From assembly GCA_002811645.1 (NCBI GenBank), contig PDIP01000007.1:80933-144932 (forward strand): DNA of 64,000 bases. The letters are read 5' to 3'. The position numbers and the translations under genes were made by a program. The DNA is from Corallochytrium limacisporum (taxonomy: Eukaryota > Opisthokonta). The stretch's first letter is position 1. The number at the start of each line of letters is the position of its first letter. The notes beneath the pieces are model-generated. The model was not told where the DNA came from. It ran no database searches and was given only the letters and a program-made list of their open reading frames with translations. Below, one piece after another: positions 20,269-28,365 of this stretch.

Positions 20269-22593
20269 ATGTCCTCCAACGGACCAGCTGTGGTAACCAC
20301 CTCCTCCAATGGATCCGTGACTGCACGGTCCACAGGATCAGGCGAATTACGAGGCAGTGCAGAACGGCTGGAGAAAAAGAGTGTCAGTGCGATAAATTTG
20401 GCATCAGAAGCCGAAAAGGCGCGCAAGCAAATGAATAAACAGCTTCAACGGGGTCAGAGTGCAGTAGCATTGACTGCTGGAGAGGAAATGCGCGCAGCAG
20501 CGGCCGCGGATCCTGATTACTCTCCGCGCCCGACGTATAACTACACAAAGGACAGCGCCGGTGTTCACGTAAGCGATATAGAGAAGGCCAAGAGAAAGTA
20601 CAAAGAAGAGAAGGAAGCTAGAGAACGGCGAACAAAATTGAACTTGTCGACGTCTCTCATGTCCGGACGGCTCAAAATGCGTAGGAGCATGATCAAGGTC
20701 TGGGAAGTCTTCCACTTCGAATTAAAGCCGGGTATTTTGTATTGGAAGACAGATGCAAACGCTCAAGACTACAAAGGCTCGGTGCTGCTGGCAGGCACTG
20801 TGACTGTGGAACGGCCGTCGAAGAAAGGGGGGTTCTGCTTCAAGATATACCATCCACTGAAGCATGGTATTTACGGACCCGAGGCTTTCTTCCAGACGGA
20901 CAACTGTATTCTACGCGCCGCCGACAAGGAAACCGGTATTAGATGGATGGCAAACCTGGTCAAGTGTGCTCGTATGCCAATCGAACCCACTCAAGGTCTT
21001 CCAACATCATGGTCTTTGAATGAGGAAGACAGTACACAGTATATGGACACTGAGATTGCGGATGATGCCGAGTCATGGGACGATGATTCAACATCTCCCG
21101 GTAAGATGTCCAAGTACGTCGAAAATCGGGCGGACCTGGTTGACGTAGTGCAGGCGCAGGAGGAGGAATTACAGGAGGAATCAAAGAGCCTCATTTGGAT
21201 CTTGGCGAAGCAGGTACGCATTGGCCAGGATCTATCGAAGGTAGTGCTGCCCACGTTCATCTTGGAGCCCCGGTCTTTCTTGGAAAAGGTGAGTGACTTT
21301 TTCACGCACTGCGACTTCCTCAGCCGTGCGGCTGCGTCCAAAGGCGAAGATCGTCTGCTGAATGTAGTCCGCTGGTTCCTCTCTGGATTCTATCTAAAAC
21401 CGAGGGGTGTAAAGAAGCCGTATAACCCGATTTTGGGTGAGACATTTCGCTGCTGCTGGGACGACCCTGTCTCAAATGCAAAGACCTTCTACGTCTCGGA
21501 GCAAGTTAGTCACCATCCTCCGGTTTCCGCCTTCTACGTCCAGAATAGGCGCGCTGGCTTTGTCATTTCTGGGTCGGTGAACCCGCGGTCCAAGTTCTAT
21601 GGCAACTCTGCCGCCTCTATTCTGGATGGTACAGGCTATATTCAGTTCCTGGACAATGGCGAGGTTTACGAATTTACGTTCCCTAATGGCAATGTCAAGG
21701 GCGTCTTGGTTGGTACCCTGAGCTATGAATATGGTGGCGAAGTATCCATCGTGTGTCAGCAGAGCGATCTTCGCGCTGAAATCAAATTTGAAATGAAACC
21801 AATGTTTGGTGGCAAACTTAACGTTATTTCTGGAAAGGTCAAGGAGGGTAAGGACACCTTGTACACACTCAAGGGATTCTGGGACAATGCGATTGAGCTT
21901 ATTCCCGAGTCGGGATCGAAGCCTAAGGAGACGTTGTGGAACCCGGCCGCCAAGGATCGCCCGCCTCGTTGCACGCGCTATGTCGTCGACCCAGAGTATT
22001 GCTGGGAGACTGACTCTCAGGTCCTGTGGGACAAGGTGACGAAAGCAATCAAGGCAGATGACCAACAACTTGCGACACAGGAGAAGAACGTCCTTGAACA
22101 GGAGCAACGCGATGCCGCAAAGAGGCGCAAGGAACTCAAGGAAGAATATGTTCCAAACTTCTTTGTCCGGGACATGAATACCGCAACATCACATAGTTAT
22201 CGGTTCGTGCATGCTGAGAGCTGGAAAGACTCTGAAGAGTACGAATACGAATGGCAGGGTCTGCTCTACTCGAAACGTAAGGGTGAGCAAGAACCGGAGC
22301 CATCGAAACCCGAGCACTCCCGACCGCCTGCAGTTCATGTTCGGAAGAAGAAGAACTCGAAGGTGAGACGTAGCGGAGTGGAAGGACTCGGTGATGATGA
22401 CGATGAGATGGCTAATGGAGGCCAAATGGTTGGCATCGGAAACCAGGGCAACCTGGCTGATCGTCGTCATCGCCAAGTGGTTCAAGAACTACAAAGCGTG
22501 CGCAAGGATATCAAGGCCCTTGTCCGCATTGTCATTGTACTGGCAGCGCTTCAAACCATTATTATTGCTGGCATGGCCATGGGATACCTGTAA
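20269..22593 (+). CDS. ORP5/8-like oxysterol-binding-related protein with PH domain and C-terminal membrane anchor
   Basis: This 774-aa protein starts at ATG in an ACCACC context. A disordered N-terminus is followed by a PH domain at about 135-230 (TSLMSGRLKMRRSMIKVWEV). The ORD lipid-binding domain occupies about 320-690, with YNPILGETFRC and the diagnostic EQVSHHPP fingerprint at residues 411-418. A basic linker leads to a C-terminal transmembrane helix (VRIVIVLAALQTIIIAGMAMGYL). This PH-ORD-TM layout is that of animal ORP5/ORP8. Those proteins sit in the ER, reach the plasma membrane through the PH domain and exchange phosphatidylserine for PI4P. None of the yeast Osh1-7 proteins combines these parts with a transmembrane tail. 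Lipid specificity is inferred. Confidence 0.92.
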   Translation: MSSNGPAVVTTSSNGSVTARSTGSGELRGSAERLEKKSVSAINLASEAEKARKQMNKQLQRGQSAVALTAGEEMRAAAAADPDYSPRPTYNYTKDSAGVHVSDIEKAKRKYKEEKEARERRTKLNLSTSLMSGRLKMRRSMIKVWEVFHFELKPGILYWKTDANAQDYKGSVLLAGTVTVERPSKKGGFCFKIYHPLKHGIYGPEAFFQTDNCILRAADKETGIRWMANLVKCARMPIEPTQGLPTSWSLNEEDSTQYMDTEIADDAESWDDDSTSPGKMSKYVENRADLVDVVQAQEEELQEESKSLIWILAKQVRIGQDLSKVVLPTFILEPRSFLEKVSDFFTHCDFLSRAAASKGEDRLLNVVRWFLSGFYLKPRGVKKPYNPILGETFRCCWDDPVSNAKTFYVSEQVSHHPPVSAFYVQNRRAGFVISGSVNPRSKFYGNSAASILDGTGYIQFLDNGEVYEFTFPNGNVKGVLVGTLSYEYGGEVSIVCQQSDLRAEIKFEMKPMFGGKLNVISGKVKEGKDTLYTLKGFWDNAIELIPESGSKPKETLWNPAAKDRPPRCTRYVVDPEYCWETDSQVLWDKVTKAIKADDQQLATQEKNVLEQEQRDAAKRRKELKEEYVPNFFVRDMNTATSHSYRFVHAESWKDSEEYEYEWQGLLYSKRKGEQEPEPSKPEHSRPPAVHVRKKKNSKVRRSGVEGLGDDDDEMANGGQMVGIGNQGNLADRRHRQVVQELQSVRKDIKALVRIVIVLAALQTIIIAGMAMGYL

Positions 22594-23490
22594 GTGAGGA
22601 GCTGCTTCCCAACTACACCATATGTCGCTTGTCATGGGCATCACTCAGATATTTGACTGACAATAGAAACTTTCAACTATCCTACATATCCCTGCCGGAG
22701 AACCTGTCCTGTAATTGATCAATATTTTTCCACCGACTCCAAGTTCTTACCCACTCGATGAGGACCAAAAAACAGCCCGGTCCTCGCTACTCCGGGCAAT
22801 TCACTTCCCGCCCCTTAGAAAACATAAGGTAGGGTACTGTGGCCTCCCGTGGTTCTGGCTTTTGAGAACCCATGTGGGCCGGGGAGGGCTGGGGTTTTGG
22901 TTGTAAGCAGGAAAACGATTGGGTGCGCCCCACACACAAGAACAATAGATACACCCGCCAAGCAGGCCAGTTTCTAGTAGAGTTTTTCATCGCAAAAGTT
23001 AGGTTCAACTGATTTGTTTTCTTCCCACAGCGAGAGAATAACTTGAAATACCATTGGAACGCGTGTTCGTGGAGAACCGGACCTTGTCAGTTGTAGTACT
23101 GTGGTCACTACACCTTGAGGCTAAGCGGAACGGCTGCCAGCTAATGGGGACTGACGAAAACAGAAGCACACATTCCCGACTAATATCGAAACCGCCCCCC
23201 GTGGCATGGCGTGGCTAGTGTTGGGGTTCCGGTTTGCACATCGCGTTTAACGCCATGAGTGCGGTTACACTTCCTCGACTCCACACAAGAGTAACCGACA
23301 GTCCGGAAGCGTTGTTTTTTCTGTGACATTATGTCCATCTTGATAAATCGCTACTATCGAGTAAAGTTCTCTGTAGTGATAAAGCAGCTACAAAGGAATC
23401 TGCGAAAGTACTACAAGGGCAACTCATGTGCGAAATTGCATTGTTCGCTCTCAATAGGGAACAAGGCAAAGTCTAAATATATCTTCAAAC
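22594..23490. other. Intergenic, upstream of TOM20
   Basis: About 900 bases carrying the ORP 3' end and the TOM20 promoter. Only short frames; nothing recognisable. Confidence 0.5.
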
Positions 23491-24444
23491 ATGTCTACCG
23501 CTGGACAAACGGCAGGTAGCCTGTCTAAGTACATCATTCCGGCTGTTGCCGTTGGTGTTGCTGCTTTCGTCGGCTATGCCATCTACTTTGACAGCAAGCG
23601 TCGGTCCGATCCAGAGTACAAGCAGAAGGTCGCTGAGAAGCGCCGTCAGCGCAAGCTCGCCGATGAGGCCCGGGCTAAGCGGGAAGCCGAGGAAGCCGAG
23701 GCGCAGAAGGCTGCCCAGGCTGCTCAGGGAGGTCCTGGTGGCATGCAACCCCCGAGCAACGAGGAGGCTGAGCGCATCCAACAGTTCCTGATGGAGGGTT
23801 TCAAGAAGGGTGATGAGCTCCTCGCGGCCAACAAGGTCGAGGACGCTGTCACTCACTACATCGATTTTATCGTAGAGGCCGACGAGAAGGCACTAACCAG
23901 CTCTACCTATCTGCTCCTGATGCTGGAGACCCGTCTGATTCAAAACGAGATGAGCAGCACCTTCATGCTTTTGATGACGAAGTTCGAGGACCACATGCAG
24001 AAGCTGAGCAAGGAACAGCGGGAGGTTATCGAGCTCAAGCAGGCTGGTGACAAGGCTGTCGCAGCTAAGGACGACGACTTGGCTGTCAAGAAGTACGTGG
24101 ACGCGGTTGCCAAGGCAGACACCATTGCCCGCCTCACCATGATTGAGATGATCCAGCAGAAGGTTAGCCCCGAGACAATGGATACTTTCGTCAGCAAGCT
24201 GCCGAAAGAGCTGAGTGAATTTGTGAACGAGAAGATGAAGGCCGAGAAGATTCTCCTCGAACTGATCTCTAAGAAGGACCAGACTCCTACGGACCCCAAG
24301 GACGTCGAACGTATGATCAAGCACTTTGCCAACGCTATCAGGGTTTCTGACCAGCAGACTCAGATGGTCATGCTGCAGTCTCTGCAACAGCTTCTGGACC
24401 CGTCTCTTCTGCAGTTGCTTGTCCGGGAACTCACAGAGGGTTAA
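23491..24444 (+). CDS. TOM20: Mitochondrial import receptor Tom20 with three tandem receptor-like units
   Basis: A 317-aa protein. Residues 13-32 form the N-terminal membrane anchor, followed by the Tom20 signature GYAIYFDSKRRSDPEYKQK and a basic/acidic charged linker to about 75. Tom20 is the outer-membrane receptor that binds amphipathic presequences through a single TPR-like domain. Here that domain seems to occur three times: about 95-170 (QQFLMEGFKKGDELL...), about 178-250 (KQAGDKAVAAKDDDLAVKKY, ending PETMDTFVSKLP) and about 251-317 (VERMIKHFANAIRVSDQQTQ, ending DPSLLQLLVRELTEG). Yeast Tom20 has 183 residues and the human protein 145, so this is roughly double length. The codons are strongly biased (many AAG, GAG, CTC), suggesting high expression. 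Confidence 0.92.
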   Translation: MSTAGQTAGSLSKYIIPAVAVGVAAFVGYAIYFDSKRRSDPEYKQKVAEKRRQRKLADEARAKREAEEAEAQKAAQAAQGGPGGMQPPSNEEAERIQQFLMEGFKKGDELLAANKVEDAVTHYIDFIVEADEKALTSSTYLLLMLETRLIQNEMSSTFMLLMTKFEDHMQKLSKEQREVIELKQAGDKAVAAKDDDLAVKKYVDAVAKADTIARLTMIEMIQQKVSPETMDTFVSKLPKELSEFVNEKMKAEKILLELISKKDQTPTDPKDVERMIKHFANAIRVSDQQTQMVMLQSLQQLLDPSLLQLLVRELTEG

Positions 24445-24607
24445 AGGATTGCAGCATTATCATTCCATCATCGGATAAACATTGGGCATTGTTTTCCTAC
24501 TCGGGCCGCAAGCCGTCTGTGTAACGTTAAATTAAAGCATTTATCAATATAGGGCACTGACTAGCATTGGATGAGTTCAGAGCGAATGTTTTTGACGAAG
24601 TTTTCAC

Positions 24608-24613
24608 TTTATT
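24608..24613 (-). promoter_or_regulatory. Poly(A) signal AATAAA of the MsrA gene
   Basis: TTTATT on the plus strand is AATAAA on the minus strand, about 300 bases beyond the MsrA stop. If used, it gives the MsrA transcript a 3' UTR of roughly 300 nt, long for this locus. Another AATAAA (24813-24818, minus) lies closer and inside the candidate hairpin. Confidence 0.4.
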
Positions 24614-24749
24614 TCAGACTTGGAGTAGAAAAACTTATGTGACGATGATTCGCCTCTGTAAGAAGTGTCCGCTTTCAAGGGGAATCCCAAGAGATAGCAT
24701 GCCATGTGCAGACCCTAAAGTACGACGCAAGGGCCCAGAACGAATACAT

Positions 24750-24835
24750 ACCATCAAGATTTCCCGGATCACGCTAAATGCATGTCCTTCAACTCTCCGA
24801 GAGCGCGTTGGCTTTATTCCCGGGAATGTCATAGT
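24750..24835 (-). promoter_or_regulatory. Candidate SECIS-like hairpin in the MsrA 3' UTR (non-consensus)
   Basis: On the minus strand, ATGA (24829-24832) is followed after two bases by TTCCCGGG (24819-24826) and then directly by AATAAA. Downstream, TCCGGGAA (24761-24768) can pair with it (seven Watson-Crick pairs and one wobble). After four more bases comes TGAT (24753-24756). So an ATGA / unpaired AA / GA order with plausible spacing is present, as in a SECIS core, plus possible inner pairing GCGCT/AGCGT. Weak points: the stem is short, an asymmetric 2/4-base loop separates it from the quartet, the apical part is large (~50 nt) and the lower stem is poor. Confidence 0.33.
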
Positions 24836-24914
24836 GAAAGAGGTTGCAAACTCCCGTCGAGTGTATCAAGTCCTTGCCATGGAGTTCTCAAACATGACAG
24901 CAATTGGAGCATAT

Positions 24915-25403
24915 TTAGCGATAAGATTTCGCAATATACTTTTGATGGTACTCCTCAGCATCATACCAACTGCCGGCCTTCTCCAGAGCCGTGTTACTCT
25001 TGGTCTTGTGGAGCCCTTCGTAAGCCTTCTTGGCATTCAGAGCCGCCTTCTTTTGCTCATCGTCTAGATAGAAGATGGCACTACGGTATTGTACGCTGCG
25101 GTTCATACCACGAGAGTTATGGGAGTTAAAGAATTTGTTCAACAACTCATCGGTTGATATCTGGGAGGGATCGTATTCAATGCGCACCGTCTCTGTGTGG
25201 TCTCCCATCCAATGGTACGTAGGGTTCTTCTTCTTGCCACCAGTATAACCGACAGTGGTTTTCAGCACCCCAGGTGTGGCGTCGTACATCACCTGAGGAT
25301 GCCAGAATCATCCGCTTGCGAGGTAAATGACCTGCGCTCCGGACTTTTCCGGAACAGCGGGGACGGCCCTGTCCTCCGATTTCAATTTGTCGAGGAAACC
25401 CAT
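24915..25403 (-). CDS. msrA: Peptide methionine-S-sulfoxide reductase MsrA, predicted selenoprotein (in-frame TGA at catalytic position)
   Basis: Reading from the ATG at 25401-25403 (MGFLDKLKSEDRAVP) gives 162 residues if the TGA at 25308-25310 is read through as residue 32. The local sequence is VIYLASG-U-FWHPQVMYDATPGV, where MsrA has GCFWGVE. Conserved family segments follow: TTVGYTGG (about 49-56), GDHTETVRIEYDP (about 67-79) and the C-terminal WYDAEEYHQKYIAK. MsrA reduces methionine-S-sulfoxide in proteins, using the Cys or Sec of this motif. The rest of the protein has no cysteine, so without recoding it would have no nucleophile, and initiation after the TGA would lose the active site. 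UGA is otherwise a normal stop here (NIT1, MSH4). The usual glutamate of the motif is Gln37. The alternative is a pseudogene broken exactly at the catalytic codon. Confidence 0.82.
25308..25310 (-). other. Selenocysteine-recoding UGA codon (predicted)
   Basis: The in-frame TGA replaces the catalytic cysteine codon of the GCFW motif. Frame, length and conserved residues continue uninterrupted on both sides (31 codons before, 130 after). Confidence 0.8.
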
Positions 25404-26358
25404 GTTTGCTCCTTTTTGTTCCTGCGACCCAAATGCTCAGGGTATCGGTCCAGTACGAGATTAAAATACCACTACACTAGTCTGTTCCGTACACTCCAGG
25501 AAGATCTTCATGGTTGCACTGGTACCAAAAACACATCCAGTAGAGCCAACTACAAAAGGGTCCAAAGGAAACTCCGGCTAATCGAACCCCGGCGACCCGC
25601 CAGTTGTGCACACTCTCAGCCCCGAGCCGCCGCGCAAAACGAATGGGTCAATATGCAATAGACGGAGTAGCGACGGCAAACCCACGGGCCGCGCTAATTT
25701 GAACGCTTATGTCTGGTACTGAATGTATGGCACCCACGGGCCCGGGGAAAGAATGATCGTGCGAGAATGAAGACTCTCTTGGTCCCGTCGCGAGGGGGTG
25801 AGATTGGTACTGAATGTACTGAATGTTGGGTCGCCCTTTCTATGGGTCCACCAAAGCGATAAAAAAAGTTTCTGTGTGTCTCTCTTCCCGTCCCTCCTCT
25901 TGCCCCGGCATGGGCCCATAGAACTACTCAAATCGCGTAGAAAATGTACCACCGGACGTGGGCGGTAGTGTCTCGTTCTCTGTTGAAACTGGCCTGCCTT
26001 TGGTTATCCGTGCCTGTCTCTTTCCCTTTCCCCCCCTCTGTCCTTTTTCTCCCTTCCCTTTCTAGACCTCATCCCCCGCCTAGTCTGGTGGAGGGCGAGG
26101 GCGAGGAAGAGGGCGACAGGGTCAGGGTAAGGATCGCAGAGACAGCATTCGGATCGAACCCCAGGCCAGAAAGCAGCAATGGTTTCAGGCGCGTTGAAGG
26201 AAAGCCAGGCCACTGACACGTCTACCCAGTGTACAAATGTGTATCAAGGACGACGGTCCATTGATGAGGAAATGAAAATGTAATATATATTGATCTGCAG
26301 AGGCCTTTCCGAGTTAATCATGGTTGGGTATCGAAATGAGATGTTTTGTTGATACACT
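25404..26358. other. Intergenic, MsrA promoter side and CSM1 3' end
   Basis: Contains copies of a short recurring motif, GGTACTGAATGTA (25715-25727) and a doubled form (25806-25827), about 310-425 bases upstream of the MsrA start. A T/C-rich stretch lies near 26010-26070. No gene recognised. Confidence 0.5.
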
Positions 26359-27510
26359 TTACAGCTGCATAGTTTCATCCTCTTCATCTTCACCTCCTCC
26401 GTAAAGATCTGATTGCATCACTCGCAGCATAGCAGGAGCATCCCTAGCTTCAAATTCAAGCTCATCGTGGAAGAACTCTGGAAGTTCAAAGCGGAGTCCA
26501 TTCAGGTCCGAGAGCGGCATGAATGTGCACTGCCGGCGGTTCTTGAAGTCCAGGTGGAATTGGAACATCTGGTCTCCACCATTGTTGTAGAGCCTACAGT
26601 TGAAGCGAGTGCCTTCCATATCAGACCGAGACTCCTCGCTGACAACGTCTGTCTGAATGGCTGACAGGGTGCGATAAAATTGGAGTTTCTTTGAGGACCT
26701 CTGTGCCTCCAATTCAAGCTTAGCCATCCTCTGTTCCAGCTTACGGTTTTCTTGCTCCAAAATCTTCATTTGACCTGTCTTGTGATCGTTGTCTGTCTGA
26801 AGCTCCACCTTTTCCTCCTTGACCTGCTGCAATTGCTCCCTCAATTCGTCAACAACTGCTTGGTCGCTTCCAGTCTGTCGATTTTGGCGCCTGAGGGCTG
26901 AGCATTGATCTTCAAGGGCTCTTACCATTTTCTCCGCATGCTGAGCATCCACCGTCTTATCGTTGAGCTGTTTCTTCAAAGATTCGATTCTCTGAGACTG
27001 GCTCATGAGAATCCGATTTGCCTCTTCTTCCATAAGGTCAGCTGCGGCCTGCATTCCCTGCAGCTGCCTTCTGGCTTCCATCATTTGCATCCGCATGTGT
27101 GACTCCGGGTCACTGCCGAGATAATCGTCAGACAGGTCCGCAATGGGCGTCTCATACAGGTTGGTTCCACTGAACCCTGGGCGCATTGACTGATAGCTAG
27201 AAACAGGAGGCTGCGCCTGGGGCCTGTTCATGGAAACACGTGGCACCTTCGATGCGGCCTCTGCTGCATCTCCATACTTAAGTGCTTTTGCAGTGCCCTC
27301 CATGTCTGTATTGCGCGGCTTGAAAGCCTGCTTGTTTGTAATGTCCCGCATCCCACGACGGCGCCGGGTGGGTAGATCCTCATCCCCGAATGGATTACTA
27401 ACCTTGGCAGCAGCACGGCCCTTGGCCCGGTTGGAGAAACCTCCGTCTGCAATCATATCTTCCGCCAGAGTGCCAACCTCCGGACGGGCTCGCCTAACTC
27501 GGCCGCTCAT
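26359..27510 (-). CDS. CSM1: Csm1/Pcs1-type monopolin subunit
   Basis: A 383-aa protein with a basic disordered N-terminus (about 1-140), coiled coil at about 140-275 and a globular C-terminal domain. The latter begins KKLQFYRTLSAIQTDVV and contains RFNCRLYNN, FQFHLDFKNRRQCTFMPL and LRFELPEFFHDELEFE, the layout of the Csm1/Pcs1 domain (an RWD-like fold). Known role: Csm1 dimerises, binds Lrs4/Mde4 and clamps kinetochore microtubule-binding sites (via Dsn1/CENP-C), giving mono-orientation in meiosis I or preventing merotely; it also acts at rDNA. It ends in a Glu/Asp-rich tail. It is divergent from SPC25, another kinetochore gene, across 855 bases. The family is essentially fungal, which supports the organism assignment. 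Confidence 0.85.
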   Translation of the reverse strand: MSGRVRRARPEVGTLAEDMIADGGFSNRAKGRAAAKVSNPFGDEDLPTRRRRGMRDITNKQAFKPRNTDMEGTAKALKYGDAAEAASKVPRVSMNRPQAQPPVSSYQSMRPGFSGTNLYETPIADLSDDYLGSDPESHMRMQMMEARRQLQGMQAAADLMEEEANRILMSQSQRIESLKKQLNDKTVDAQHAEKMVRALEDQCSALRRQNRQTGSDQAVVDELREQLQQVKEEKVELQTDNDHKTGQMKILEQENRKLEQRMAKLELEAQRSSKKLQFYRTLSAIQTDVVSEESRSDMEGTRFNCRLYNNGGDQMFQFHLDFKNRRQCTFMPLSDLNGLRFELPEFFHDELEFEARDAPAMLRVMQSDLYGGGEDEEDETMQL

Positions 27511-28365
27511 CTCGAAGAATTATATTTTCTGTAGTCTTCGCCTTTTCACGATTGATGATCGCAATGGAAATAGCAAAATGGCCTCTGGATTGTCGTGTAA
27601 CATCTTAATCTACCTTAGAGGTCGTGGAATAGCTGCACATTGCACAGCAAACCATCCTTGTACGCCAGCGCATCATTTTCCGGGTTCCTATAAACTGAGT
27701 CGATGTTAACACTCCGGGGGTGATATCGAAGACACTGCTTCCAGTTTCGCGCTTGACTTCGTATTCCCTTAAGAGAAGGCGACCCACAGACGGCTGCTAT
27801 GTGCTCGACAATCAATCGCGGTTGGGCTTGTTACCGCTGGGGTCCTGACCCGTCCTTCTCTGGACCCACCTGTGAAAGAGCGCTCCAGTACGGGAAGTAC
27901 TGCAACATACCAAGTCCAAAATTTGCGCGCGCTTTTTCCTCCGGGGTACCCTCGCCCTCGGTACTGTGGTCTACGAGTCAGTTCGGTACTGAATGTACTC
28001 TCGGTATTTTGGGCGGGAACGGACCCTGGGTAGGGGCTGCCCTTTGGAGGGGAAGGGGCGGGACGGACTGGGGGCCGCTGACAAAGTCAAGTCGTTGGAA
28101 ACCGCCACCCAAGTTCGCGCGCTGGGATTGCGCTTCTGAGTGCCTTCTCCTTCTCCACTCTTGGTTCTGTTGGACGGCCCTCTGGTTACCCGCAACTTAC
28201 CGATGATGTCGGCACTGTGGTAAGAGGCCAACAGTGTTTATGTGGCATAGGAAGCAGGCCCTATCTGGTATTCAAACGTATTTGAGACGACCGATGGTAA
28301 TCAGTTCGGGCTAGCAGGATACGAGAAATTGGGAAACACACAAACATTTCTTGATCCGACTCAGC
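27511..28365. other. Divergent intergenic region CSM1 / SPC25
   Basis: Promoter region for two kinetochore genes. It contains the recurring motif GGTACTGAATGTAC at 27985-27998. No gene recognised. Confidence 0.5.

Larger units (their letters stand above)
24445..24914. other. Convergent intergenic region TOM20 / MsrA, mostly MsrA 3' UTR
   Basis: The 470 bases between these convergent stops far exceed the 50-85 bases typical of most other convergent pairs here. The minus strand would be the MsrA 3' UTR, where a selenocysteine insertion element would be expected. See the candidate hairpin at 24750-24835. Confidence 0.55.

Noticed and set aside
24915-25292. MsrA starting after the TGA as a complete 125-aa gene
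   Set aside because: That would remove the active-site motif, while the conserved lead-in and FW lie before or at the TGA in the same frame and a normal ATG exists at 25403.
25308-25310. TGA in MsrA as a simple nonsense mutation (pseudogene)
   Set aside because: It sits precisely on the catalytic codon, the frame and all other motifs are intact for 130 codons after it, and no frameshift or second stop is present. Chance placement is unlikely, though not excluded.
25560-25600. TTCGATT/GGGGTTCGATTAG string as a T-arm of a tRNA
   Set aside because: Flanking bases do not form a T stem and no D or anticodon arm lies upstream.
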